DNA from: Chitinophagaceae bacterium
GTDB taxonomy: Bacteria > Bacteroidota > Bacteroidia > Chitinophagales > Chitinophagaceae
Direction: 5' to 3'
Assembly (NCBI GenBank): GCA_947454235.1
Contig: CANGIY010000002.1
Location: 357,296-421,295 of the forward strand
Length of the DNA stretch: 64,000 nt
Part shown: piece by piece, positions 1 to 7,661 of the stretch
Position numbering within the stretch: the first letter of the stretch is position 1
Layout of the letters: the number at the start of each line of letters is the position of its first letter
The notes under the pieces: model-generated
Database searches by the model: none
Told to the model about the DNA's origin: nothing
The model's input: the letters and a program-made list of their open reading frames with translations, nothing else
Position numbers and translations under genes: made by a program

Positions 1-485
1 GCCTCAATGAATTTCATTTTAAGCATTGAATCAGTAACAGTGAGTATTTTAGCCGTTATCTCTTGTCCTTTTGTATCGCCATCCTTATCAATCAGTCGAA
101 GTGTACTAGATGAATCTACTGTCCAAGAGCTTGTATTCTTCTTTCCGTTGAAATCTAATTCGGCAACTCCGTTTGACTTGAATGAAAATATAGTATTGTG
201 CAGTGCATTTGAACGTACTTGCTTCAAAGAATTCATCTCATTGCGCAGATAATTCTTGATACTATCAATATTGGTGGTGCCGTAAATAGAAAGATTCACC
301 ATAGGATCTTTGCTAGAGCCAAGAGTGTCAATGTATATTTTCATTTGCTGGGTAGCGCTGTCGTCTTGTGGGTCAAAAGCCTCCACGCCACGCCATTTAC
401 CAACAATCATATCTTTAGTAGTGTGCTTACAAGCACCCAATAAAATTACACAAGCAGTTATGGTGAGAATCTGGAATTTATGCAC
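1..485 (-). CDS. Lipoprotein with lipocalin-like start, 3' end outside window
   Basis: The minus strand is open from a GTG at 485 to the window edge. The product starts MHKFQILTITACVILLGACK, a lipoprotein signal whose lipobox (LLGAC) ends at Cys19. It continues with KDMIVGKWRG, the pattern seen at the start of lipocalin-like domains in Bacteroidota lipoproteins. The GTG overlaps the TAG stop of the upstream gene by one base (TAGTG, 487 to 483), so translation is probably coupled. It is the third gene of a run with the biotin carrier and the small secreted protein. The plus-strand open frames over this stretch show no protein-like features. The function is unknown; a surface or periplasmic lipoprotein is inferred from the signal only. 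Confidence 0.8.
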   Translation of the reverse strand, partial: MHKFQILTITACVILLGACKHTTKDMIVGKWRGVEAFDPQDDSATQQMKIYIDTLGSSKDPMVNLSIYGTTNIDSIKNYLRNEMNSLKQVRSNALHNTIFSFKSNGVAELDFNGKKNTSSWTVDSSSTLRLIDKDGDTKGQEITAKILTVTDSMLKMKFIE

Positions 486-874
486 TATTTGTCTTTTTTG
501 TCGGGTGTAAATATATAACCCGTTTTTAAATCTTTAAGTATAAAGTTTTCCCCTTGTTTTTGTAGGTACAATGCGCGGGCATCGCCATTGTGTATGGTGA
601 TGGTATAAAAAACTGAAGGGTAAGTTCGTTGCTGAAATAGTATCTCAATTTGGGTATTACCCTCGCCTAGCCCGGTAATTAATGAATAGTTCTTACCGTA
701 ACGAGGGCACATAGTTTTCCCAATCCTTACGTAAAAAGGGATGCTTTTATCGCCTTGTATATAAATGTAAGCATTCGCAGAATCAGCGGTGACGATTGGG
801 GGAAGTGCAAGAGCAGTCTTTGCCACACCCAACGAGCAAAAGAATACCAATAAAAGTACTTTAGCAAAGCGCAT
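485..874 (-). CDS. Small secreted protein, function unknown
   Basis: A 129-residue product from the ATG at 874, which lies 4 nt after the stop of the biotin carrier gene. An in-frame start at 904 would overlap that gene and put ten residues before the signal peptide, so it was rejected. The N-terminus (MRFAKVLLLVFFCSLGVAKT) is a clean signal peptide ending near ALA. The mature part resembles the short beta-rich secreted proteins common in Bacteroidota (IQGDKSIPFYVRIGK, then a PRYGKNYSLI segment). I do not recognise a function. It sits between the biotin carrier and a lipoprotein, probably in one transcript. Confidence 0.75.
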   Translation of the reverse strand: MRFAKVLLLVFFCSLGVAKTALALPPIVTADSANAYIYIQGDKSIPFYVRIGKTMCPRYGKNYSLITGLGEGNTQIEILFQQRTYPSVFYTITIHNGDARALYLQKQGENFILKDLKTGYIFTPDKKDK

Positions 875-878
875 GTTC

Positions 879-1379
879 TTATTCCATTTCAATGAGCACA
901 GCACCTTTTTCTACTGCAGTTTTCTCAACCGCCTTAATTCCCTTCACTTTGCCTGGTCCGGCTGCTTTAATGATATTTTCCATTTTCATGGCTTCCAAAA
1001 CAAGCAACCCATCGCCTTTGTTTACTTGCTGACCCACCTCAACCAAAACCTTCAAAATCATGCCTGGCATGGGTGCTTTAACCGGTTCAGCTTTTTGCAT
1101 TGCTTTAAGGTCAAGGCCCATATTTGCCAACAACTGATCGATTGGTTCTTTAATTGCCAGAGTATGCGCCTGTCCGTTGACCCTAATCACCATTTCTTTG
1201 TTCTTCCTGTCAACCTTCTCAACAATAGCTGTATAGCTGGTGCCATCTATCAACATACTGTACATGCCATTTGCAAGCATTTTGATATCAGATACAACTT
1301 CATTGGTTCCTAACCTGAAACCTGAATCAGATTGTTCAACTTCAAAAACATTTTTATTGTTGGCAGTAATTTGCAGCAT
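879..1379 (-). CDS. Biotin carboxyl carrier protein (biotin/lipoyl attachment domain)
   Basis: A 166-residue single-domain biotin carrier. The C-terminal 75 residues form the biotinyl domain, with the biotin attachment motif EAMKMEN and the modified lysine at about residue 132, preceded by the PMPGMI hinge. It carries carboxybiotin between a biotin carboxylase and a carboxyltransferase, as in acetyl-, propionyl- or methylcrotonyl-CoA carboxylases; the partner subunits are not in view, so the substrate is undecided. The ATG at 1379 is preferred: the longer frame starts with a TTG at 1400 that is itself part of the promoter box at 1398-1405. First gene of a three-gene run. Confidence 0.9.
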   Translation of the reverse strand: MLQITANNKNVFEVEQSDSGFRLGTNEVVSDIKMLANGMYSMLIDGTSYTAIVEKVDRKNKEMVIRVNGQAHTLAIKEPIDQLLANMGLDLKAMQKAEPVKAPMPGMILKVLVEVGQQVNKGDGLLVLEAMKMENIIKAAGPGKVKGIKAVEKTAVEKGAVLIEME

Positions 1380-1397
1380 TTGTATTGATTTGTTGCA

Positions 1398-1405
1398 CAA
1401 ATGTA
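1398..1405 (-). promoter_or_regulatory. Promoter -7 box (TACATTTG) for the biotin carrier gene
   Basis: TACATTTG on the minus strand matches the Bacteroidota primary-sigma consensus TAnnTTTG exactly, 18 nt before the ATG at 1379. No clear TTG lies at the -33 distance. Confidence 0.55.
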
Positions 1406-1622
1406 ATCAAATTGTGTGTGGGGGTAAAACCCATTTTTTTCACGTTAGTGATAGGAGTTAGGGACTTGAATTTTCAACTTTTTGTTTTACTTTGTTCACC
1501 TATTAAGCGGTTGTGAATTTTGAACGTTTGGTATAATTTCTTTGGAAGGAAATTTACTATGTGTTCTTTTTTTTACGACAAACACATTGAATTGAAAATT
1601 AAGACTCTACAAAATCAAAAAC

Positions 1623-2048
1623 ATGAACTATTTCAGTAACTTCATTATAGTAGACGACGAGAAAATCAACAACCAGATTTGCAGAAAAGTAATTGAGAAG
1701 GCGTTCAAAGATGCAAACATCAAGGATTTCACTGACCCTGAAGAGGGATTTGCCTACATTCTTGAACAATATGCATTGACAGATGTAACTGGCAGAGCTA
1801 TTCTCCTTCTGGATATTAACATGCCTAAAATGAATGCATGGGATTTCCTTGAACGTTTTGAGAATTTGGACGAATCGCTCAAATCAAGAATTAAAATTTA
1901 CATTCTTTCTTCTTCGGTCGATAAGAACGATATGCAACGTGCCAACGCCAACAAGAATGTTGAATATTACCTCATTAAACCTCTTACAGAAGAATCGGTG
2001 AGGTTAATTGTACACGTACTCAATAAGAGATTAGGGATTAAGAACTAG
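1623..2048 (+). CDS. Single-domain response regulator (receiver only)
   Basis: A 141-residue CheY-like receiver with no output domain. The acidic pair is D11-D12 (IIVDDEK), the phosphoacceptor is D64 (LLLDINMP), a conserved Ser follows in YILSSS, and the switch lysine is in YLIKPL. It probably takes a phosphoryl group from a histidine kinase or HPt protein and acts through protein contact. No kinase gene is adjacent, so it is an orphan here. It is monocistronic and is followed by a strong terminator at 2216. A 220-bp spacer upstream contains no exact TAnnTTTG box. Confidence 0.9.
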   Translation: MNYFSNFIIVDDEKINNQICRKVIEKAFKDANIKDFTDPEEGFAYILEQYALTDVTGRAILLLDINMPKMNAWDFLERFENLDESLKSRIKIYILSSSVDKNDMQRANANKNVEYYLIKPLTEESVRLIVHVLNKRLGIKN

Positions 2049-2215
2049 GCATCCTCTTAACTGATATATATCAGCGAACAAAGTGCCTTACGTCATAATT
2101 AAGGGTGTGTTTCGGGTGTAGTTTTACATTACAATTTTAAACAAGCACTTCTAATAATATTCTGATTATCACGTCAAAAACAGCTTCTTAGGAGTTATTG
2201 CTCCTGTCCTACCTG

Positions 2216-2252
2216 AAAGGGATTTTCGAATGACGAGAATCCCTTTCTTTTT
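2216..2252 (+). terminator. Rho-independent terminator after the receiver gene
   Basis: The stem AAAGGGATT (2216-2224) pairs with AATCCCTTT (2238-2246) and is followed by CTTTTT. The T-run is on the plus strand, so it serves the gene at 1623. A small GGAG/CTCC hairpin and the perfect palindrome CTGATATATATCAG (2061-2074) lie between gene and terminator. Confidence 0.85.
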
Positions 2253-2286
2253 GTAGTAAATCAGTATTTTGTAGTTGAAATTGGTA

Positions 2287-3240
2287 TTACAACAGTTGTT
2301 TTAAAACATTGTAAATCATTCCCGGCTTGGTCAAGGTATAAAAGTGCAATACAGGGCAATTATTGCGCAACAAATCACGGCATTGCTCCAGCAACCATTC
2401 CGTGCCAACTTGCTCTATGGCCTTTTCGTTTTTGCATTTAGTTATTTCATTGTAAAGTTCTACAGGTATTTCAACATTGAACACCCGAGGAATAACACTT
2501 AATTGTTTTGTGCTTGAAATAGGTTTCAAACCCGGTAAAATAGGCACATTGATTCCATGTTTCCTGCACGTTTCTATGTAGTTATAAAAATGCTGATTTT
2601 TGAAGAACATCTGGCATGTTACATAGTTTGCACCCAACTCTATTTTACGCTTCAGAAACTCCACATCTACGTCAATGTTGGGTGATTCCATGTGTTTTTC
2701 AGGGTAGCCAGCAACACCAATACAAAAATCAGTTTTAACTCCATCCAGAATTTCATCTTCCATGTAAACACCATTGTTCAATGAGATGATTTGCTTAACT
2801 AAGTCTTCAGCGTACCTATGCCCTTGAGGGTGTGGCACAAAAAACTTTTCATTTGCAGCAGCATCACCACGCAAAGCCAGCACATTCTTGATGCCCAGGT
2901 AATGGAGGTCAATCAGAGCATTTTCAGTCTCTTCTTTACTGAAACCGCCACATATTAAATGCGGGATGGCTTCCACGTTGTATTTATGCATGATAGACGC
3001 ACAAATACCTACAGTACCCGGACGTTTGCGAATTTCTACACGCTCGAATGTATTGTCAGGTCTTTTCTTGTACACCTGTTCAGCACGGTGATAAGTAACA
3101 TTTACAAACGATGGTTTGAATTCCATCAACGGGTCTAAAGTCTCGTACAAAGAGTCGATGCTTTTGCCTTTGTTGGGAGGTAAAACTTCAAAAGATATGA
3201 TGGGTCTGGTTGAATTTGATAAGTGTTCTGTTAATTTCAT
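2287..3240 (-). CDS. metF: Methylenetetrahydrofolate reductase
   Basis: A 317-residue cytosolic flavoprotein that reduces 5,10-methylene-THF to 5-methyl-THF, the methyl donor for methionine synthesis. The N-terminal ISFEVLPPNKG contains the catalytic Glu of this TIM-barrel family (usually SFEFFPPK). FVNVTYHRAEQ, the ALRGD segment, HPQGHRYAEDLV (FAD region) and VTCQMFFKNQHFYNYI follow in family order. Length matches bacterial MetF. It has its own promoter-like box at 3249-3256 and is separated from the upstream operon by a terminator, so it is transcribed alone. No cobalamin or SAM riboswitch is visible in the 89-bp leader region. Confidence 0.95.
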   Translation of the reverse strand: MKLTEHLSNSTRPIISFEVLPPNKGKSIDSLYETLDPLMEFKPSFVNVTYHRAEQVYKKRPDNTFERVEIRKRPGTVGICASIMHKYNVEAIPHLICGGFSKEETENALIDLHYLGIKNVLALRGDAAANEKFFVPHPQGHRYAEDLVKQIISLNNGVYMEDEILDGVKTDFCIGVAGYPEKHMESPNIDVDVEFLKRKIELGANYVTCQMFFKNQHFYNYIETCRKHGINVPILPGLKPISSTKQLSVIPRVFNVEIPVELYNEITKCKNEKAIEQVGTEWLLEQCRDLLRNNCPVLHFYTLTKPGMIYNVLKQLL

Positions 3241-3248
3241 AATTGGCT

Positions 3249-3256
3249 CAAAATTA
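3249..3256 (-). promoter_or_regulatory. Promoter -7 box (TAATTTTG) for metF
   Basis: TAATTTTG on the minus strand matches TAnnTTTG and lies only 8 nt before the metF ATG, so the transcript would have almost no leader. The short spacing makes this less certain than the other boxes. Confidence 0.4.
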
Positions 3257-3283
3257 GCACAAAGTGCACCATTTCATTTTGTT

Positions 3284-3309
3284 AAAAAAAAAGCTGCCCG
3301 TAGGCAGCT
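3284..3309 (-). terminator. Rho-independent terminator of the three-gene operon
   Basis: On the minus strand AGCTGCC (3309-3303) pairs with GGCAGCT (3298-3292) around a 4-nt loop and runs into nine T. It closes the operon of the genes at 5192, 4090 and 3330. Confidence 0.9.
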
Positions 3310-3329
3310 CTTAATATAGTAGCAAAGAA

Positions 3330-4088
3330 TTAATCTTTAATAGATACTTTTTCGTTGAGATCAGAATCAACCAGAATTCTACCGCAATGTTCGCACACAA
3401 TGATTTTTTTGTGTTGACGAATTTCACTTTGGCGTTGAGGAGGGATAACGTTGAAGCAACCACCGCAAGAATCGCGATGAATAGGCACTACTGACAAACC
3501 ATTTTTGTAGCTTTTACGAATACGCTCGTATGCCAAAAGCAACCTTGCATCAACTTTTTCTTTAGCTGCAACTGATTTTTCAACAAGTACTTTTTCTTCT
3601 TTATCAGTTTCAACAGTAATCCTTTCAAGCTCAGCACGTTTTTGATTCAATGCTTCTTCAACATCTTTGATCTTCTCTTCAGTCTTAATACGCACATTCA
3701 TGCGGTCTTTAAGATCGTAACCTGAATCTTTGATGTGTTTATCGCAAAGTCTCACTTCAAGCTCCTGCATTTCCATCTCTTTGTTGATGGCTTCAAACTC
3801 GCGGGAGTTTTTCACGTTTTCCTGTTGCTTTTCGTACTTTTTAATCAAAGCCTGAGCATCACGTTTTGCATCGTTCTTAGCATCAATAAAAGTATTGATG
3901 TTAGCGATTTCATTGTCAATGTTCATCAACCTTGTTTTAAGGCCTTGAATTTCATCTTCAAGGTCGTTTACTTCCATTGGAAGCTCACCTTTCAAAGTGT
4001 GAATCTCATCGATTTTTGAATCGATTTTTTGGAGTGCAAGTACCGCAACCAGCTTTTCTTCGATTGAAAAGTCTTTTACATTTGCCAT
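3330..4088 (-). CDS. Coiled-coil protein with C-terminal C4 zinc ribbon
   Basis: A 252-residue protein. Residues of about 30-180 are a long charged coiled coil rich in Glu, Lys and Asp. The last 55 residues hold a four-cysteine zinc ribbon made of CGGC and, about 20 residues later, CEHCG. This is the zinc-ribbon family (DUF164) of bacterial coiled-coil proteins proposed to bind nucleic acid; no reaction is known. The ATG follows the Nif3-like stop by a single base, and the same pairing is frequent in Bacteroidota, suggesting linked roles. Terminator immediately downstream at 3284-3309. Confidence 0.9.
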   Translation of the reverse strand: MANVKDFSIEEKLVAVLALQKIDSKIDEIHTLKGELPMEVNDLEDEIQGLKTRLMNIDNEIANINTFIDAKNDAKRDAQALIKKYEKQQENVKNSREFEAINKEMEMQELEVRLCDKHIKDSGYDLKDRMNVRIKTEEKIKDVEEALNQKRAELERITVETDKEEKVLVEKSVAAKEKVDARLLLAYERIRKSYKNGLSVVPIHRDSCGGCFNVIPPQRQSEIRQHKKIIVCEHCGRILVDSDLNEKVSIKD

Positions 4089-4089
4089 A

Positions 4090-5190
4090 TTATTGGAAAT
4101 ATTTTACGGGATTAGTATTAATGTTGGTTAAAAGGACTGCAAAATTAGGAAATTTTTTCTTTAAAACACTCCTAAATATTTCTGGGGTGAAATGCTCGGT
4201 TTCATAGTGTCCGATATCGGCAATAACGATGCGATTTTCGGCATCAAAAAACTGATGGTACTTGAAATCAGCTGTCACAAACACATCAGCACCGGCAGAA
4301 ATTGCACTCTTTAAAAGGAAACTACCCGACCCGCCACAAACAGCGATTTTCTTAACTTGGGTACCTAGCAAATCAGTGTGCCTAATTACATCAGCATACA
4401 TTGTTTTCTTAATGTGGCTGAGACATTCTGTTTCAGACATTGGCTTAGTTAGTTCACCCACCATTCCGGCACCTAAGCCTTGGTTAAGGTTGTTTATTGG
4501 TATCAACTCGTAAGCCACTTCTTCGTAAGGATGCGAAGACAACAAAGCTTTCAGCACCTTGTTTTCCAAGTGTTTTTCTACGAGCAATTCAATGCGTTCT
4601 TCCTTAACTTGTTCCCGGGCACCACCGGCCTGCCCTATTGCCGGATTTGCTTGTGCTGATGGTTTAAAAGTTCCATTGCCTTCAGTGTTGAAACTGCACT
4701 CGCTGTACGCTCCGATTGCACCTCCACCCGCTGAAAACATAGCAGAACGAACTTTTTCAGCAACGTCTACAGGTGCATACGTCACCAACTTTGAAAGGTT
4801 CCCCTTCATAGGTGACAATATCTTGCAGTTTGTAAGCCCCAATTTCTCAGCTATTAAAGCGTTCACTCCATCTCGTACATTATCTACATTGGTATGAGCT
4901 GCATAAATCGCAATGTCATTTTTAATTGCTTTCAATACTATTCGCTCCACATAGTTAGCCCCCGTAATGCGCTTCAAACCTGAGAAAATAACAGGGTGAT
5001 GTGCTACAATAAGATTGCAATTTCGTTCCAATGCTTCATCGATCACGGCTTCTGTTACATCAAGCGTCAATAACGCACCTGTAATTTCAGCATTTGGATT
5101 ACCAACCTGTATGCCGCAATTATCATAGCTTTCCTGATATGCTAATGGAGCAAACTCCTCAATTGCCGCAGCAATTTCAAACAATTTCAT
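4090..5190 (-). CDS. Nif3-like dinuclear metal centre protein (YbgI/YqfO type)
   Basis: A 366-residue Nif3 family protein, cytosolic and hexameric in known members, with a two-metal site; often labelled GTP cyclohydrolase 1 type 2, although the true substrate is unsettled. Metal-binding signatures: the IVAHHPVIF segment, AAHTNVDN, and C-terminal GHYETEH. It is the long form with a middle insertion (about residues 130-240, including SSHPYEEVAYEL) that resembles the CutA1-like domain of YqfO. Start at 5190, one base after the stop of the peptidase gene; stop one base before the zinc-ribbon gene. Translational coupling along the operon is likely. Confidence 0.9.
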   Translation of the reverse strand: MKLFEIAAAIEEFAPLAYQESYDNCGIQVGNPNAEITGALLTLDVTEAVIDEALERNCNLIVAHHPVIFSGLKRITGANYVERIVLKAIKNDIAIYAAHTNVDNVRDGVNALIAEKLGLTNCKILSPMKGNLSKLVTYAPVDVAEKVRSAMFSAGGGAIGAYSECSFNTEGNGTFKPSAQANPAIGQAGGAREQVKEERIELLVEKHLENKVLKALLSSHPYEEVAYELIPINNLNQGLGAGMVGELTKPMSETECLSHIKKTMYADVIRHTDLLGTQVKKIAVCGGSGSFLLKSAISAGADVFVTADFKYHQFFDAENRIVIADIGHYETEHFTPEIFRSVLKKKFPNFAVLLTNINTNPVKYFQ

Positions 5191-5191
5191 G

Positions 5192-7342
5192 CTATTTCTT
5201 TTCTTCTTTGTTTACCGGAACTGAACCATTGTACTCAAGACCCATATTGTAGAACATAAATGCCCATTTGTCGGCTTGTTCAGCAATCAGCATGTCAGTT
5301 GGTTTACCCGCACCGTGTCCGGCATTGGTTTCAATCCTAATCAATGTTGGGTTATCGCATTTTTGTGCATTTTGCAAAGCAGCAGCAAATTTAAATGAGT
5401 GTGCAGGTACTACCCTATCGTCATGATCGCCTGTAATGACCATAGTTGCAGGGTAACAGGTACCTTCTTTAACATTGTGAACAGGAGAATATTTGTACAA
5501 ATAGTCAAACATTTCTTTATTATCCTGCGCAGTACCGTAGTCGAAAGCCCAGCCAGCTCCCGCAGTAAATTTGTTGTAGCGCAACATATCGAGCACTCCC
5601 ACTGCCGGGAAACAAACTTTAAACAAATCAGGGCGTTGCGTCATACATGCACCTACCAACAATCCACCATTTGAACCACCCGAAATAGCCAGGTATTCTT
5701 TTGATGTGTAGTTTTCTTTAATTAGATACTCGGCAGCAGCAATAAAGTCGTTGAACACATTTTGCTTTTGCATTTTAGTACCCGCTACGTGCCAGTTATC
5801 GCCATATTCACCACCACCTCTGATGTTGGCTACACAATAAATACCTCCTGCTTCCATGAACACCAGATTGCTCACACTGAAGCTTGGTGTCATAGATATA
5901 TTAAACCCACCGTAACCGTATAACATGGTAGGGTTCTTACCGTCGAGCTTCAATCCCTTTTTATTGGTAATAATCATTGGCACCTTAGTACCATCTTTCG
6001 AAGTATAGAAAATTTGTTTGCTTTCGTATTCGGCGGGATTGAAGTTTACATTTGATTTCTTGTATTCCTCTGATTTGTGATCACCTAACGTGTATTTAAA
6101 TATTGTTGGCGGATACAGGTAAGAGGTAAACGTGTAGTAAGTCTCGTTTTCATCTTGTTTGCCTGAAAAACCACTTACAGTACCCAAGCCCGGCAGCTGC
6201 ACTGTATTCTCAAGTTTACCTTCTAAATTGTATTGAACAACTTCGGCTACAGCATCTTTCAAATAGTGAGCAAACAATTTCTTTCCGCATGTAGAAACGT
6301 TCAATGGAAATTTCGTTTCAGGTATTACATCGCGCCAACTATCAGTTTGCGGATTGCTGGCGTCGGCCATAACTAAACGACGATTAGGTGCTCCCAGATT
6401 GGTTTCAATCCATAAAATATCGTTTTCTTCATACACCACATTGTGCTCGTTTTCGAAGCCTGTGATAATCGGCTTAATGGGTGAATTAGGTACTGTTAAA
6501 TCTTTGATATACAACTCGTTGCCGTAGGTTGCATTGGCGGCTGTAATAATCAGATACTTTTGATCTTCTGTAACACTGGCGCCAACGTAACGGCGCGGAG
6601 TTTGTTCACCGCCGAAAATCAGTTTATCGTCGCTTTGTGGCGTGCCTTTCTTATGATAATACAGCTTGTGTATCTGCGTCATTTCAGAAAGCTCGCTACC
6701 CTTTGGTTTGTCGTAGCTGGAATAGTAAAATCCTTCATTTTTGTACCATGCCAATCCGCTGAACTTCACATCGAGAAGTGTGTCGTCGAGTAACTTCATA
6801 TTTTTTGTTTCCAGGATGAACACCCTACGCCAGTCGCTACCGCCGTCAGACACCTGATATGCAGCGAACGAACCGTCTTTGGTAAACTCAATTCCCTGCA
6901 ACGAAGAAGTGCCATCCGGCGAGAATCTGTTGGGATCTAAAAACACGTGAGCTTTTTCCCCTTCTTCCTGCCTGTATAAAACATACTGGTTTTGTAAACC
7001 ATTGTTGCGGTAGTAATATGTAAAATCACCTTCTTTAAAAGGAGCGGTGAATTTCTCGTAATTCCACAGTTCTTTTAAACGGGCTTTGATGTCTTTCCTG
7101 AATGGTATTTTGGCTAAAAAAGCGTTGGTTACGATATTCTGGTATTCAACCCATTTCTTGGTATCGTCACTGCGATCGTCTTCAAGCCACCTGTACGGGT
7201 CTTCAACGGTTTTCCCGAAATAGACATCGGTTTGTGAGTTTCTTTTTGACTCCGGGTACCTTATTGGGGCTTTTTTTGTTTGTGCGTTTACTGACATACT
7301 TGATAATAGAAAAATGACTCCTGCTACTGTTGATTTTTGCAT
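5192..7342 (-). CDS. Secreted prolyl oligopeptidase (family S9A)
   Basis: A 716-residue serine peptidase that cleaves short peptides after proline. A signal peptide (ending SMSVNAQ) exports it, probably to the periplasm. YPESKRN and VEDPYRWLEDDRS open the family N-terminus, a seven-bladed propeller spans roughly residues 90-440, and the alpha/beta hydrolase domain carries Ser557 (GGSNGG), the Asp region (GDHDDRVVP) and His676 (NAGHGAG). All catalytic parts are present and length is typical. The ATG at 7342 is preferred over a GTG one codon upstream. First gene of an operon with the Nif3-like and zinc-ribbon genes. Confidence 0.95.
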   Translation of the reverse strand: MQKSTVAGVIFLLSSMSVNAQTKKAPIRYPESKRNSQTDVYFGKTVEDPYRWLEDDRSDDTKKWVEYQNIVTNAFLAKIPFRKDIKARLKELWNYEKFTAPFKEGDFTYYYRNNGLQNQYVLYRQEEGEKAHVFLDPNRFSPDGTSSLQGIEFTKDGSFAAYQVSDGGSDWRRVFILETKNMKLLDDTLLDVKFSGLAWYKNEGFYYSSYDKPKGSELSEMTQIHKLYYHKKGTPQSDDKLIFGGEQTPRRYVGASVTEDQKYLIITAANATYGNELYIKDLTVPNSPIKPIITGFENEHNVVYEENDILWIETNLGAPNRRLVMADASNPQTDSWRDVIPETKFPLNVSTCGKKLFAHYLKDAVAEVVQYNLEGKLENTVQLPGLGTVSGFSGKQDENETYYTFTSYLYPPTIFKYTLGDHKSEEYKKSNVNFNPAEYESKQIFYTSKDGTKVPMIITNKKGLKLDGKNPTMLYGYGGFNISMTPSFSVSNLVFMEAGGIYCVANIRGGGEYGDNWHVAGTKMQKQNVFNDFIAAAEYLIKENYTSKEYLAISGGSNGGLLVGACMTQRPDLFKVCFPAVGVLDMLRYNKFTAGAGWAFDYGTAQDNKEMFDYLYKYSPVHNVKEGTCYPATMVITGDHDDRVVPAHSFKFAAALQNAQKCDNPTLIRIETNAGHGAGKPTDMLIAEQADKWAFMFYNMGLEYNGSVPVNKEEKK

Positions 7343-7447
7343 CACCGGTTGGTTTATGTATTATTCACCTCAAAGTACGTTCATTTTCAGGAAAAAATGT
7401 TGTTGCGAGTGTTTTTGTGGAGTTGTATTTTTAAGAAGGTAAGTGCG

Positions 7448-7630
7448 TTTCGGAAGCACTTGCTTCCTGAATGCTAGGACGAAGGGAATCCTTTGACCAG
7501 AGGTAATTGTTACCGTTGGTTCGGTTACTGAGCGGAGTCGAAGTAACTGGGGGCGAGACAAATAGATGTTGTTTGCAAGCAGAAGCTTGCTCAGTATGAG
7601 GACGAGGCGAGACGCCACGACCAGGGTCGT
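7448..7630. repeat. Intergenic repeat island A (small palindromic elements)
   Basis: The 319-bp spacer between the NHL gene and the peptidase gene holds no gene but several repeats shared with 9603-9898. Element 2 (7448-7502) contains GGAAGCACTTGCTTCC and a GACGAAGG/CCTTTGACC arm pair. Element 1 (7522-7579) starts CGGTTACTGAGCGGAGTCGA and matches 9684-9741 at 56 of 58 positions. A diverged form of element 2 follows at 7575-7630: GCAAGC/GCTTGC, then GGCG-AGA-CGCC, then ACGACC/GGTCGT. The hairpin layout is conserved while the stem bases differ. A minus-strand open frame across this island has no protein-like features. Confidence 0.85.
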
Positions 7631-7661
7631 TCTGTAACGAAAAAATAAAGACAGTTTTTCT

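Noticed and set aside
7..443. Two plus-strand open frames at the left edge
   Set aside because: Both are antisense to the partial lipoprotein gene, which has a lipobox and a coupled GTG start.
2287..3329. SAM or cobalamin riboswitch before metF
   Set aside because: The leader between the promoter box and the ATG is only a few bases, and the upstream spacer is filled by a terminator.
7370..7618. 82-residue minus-strand open frame
   Set aside because: It runs through repeat island A, has no domain-like composition, and the same sequence in island B is not open in the matching frame.
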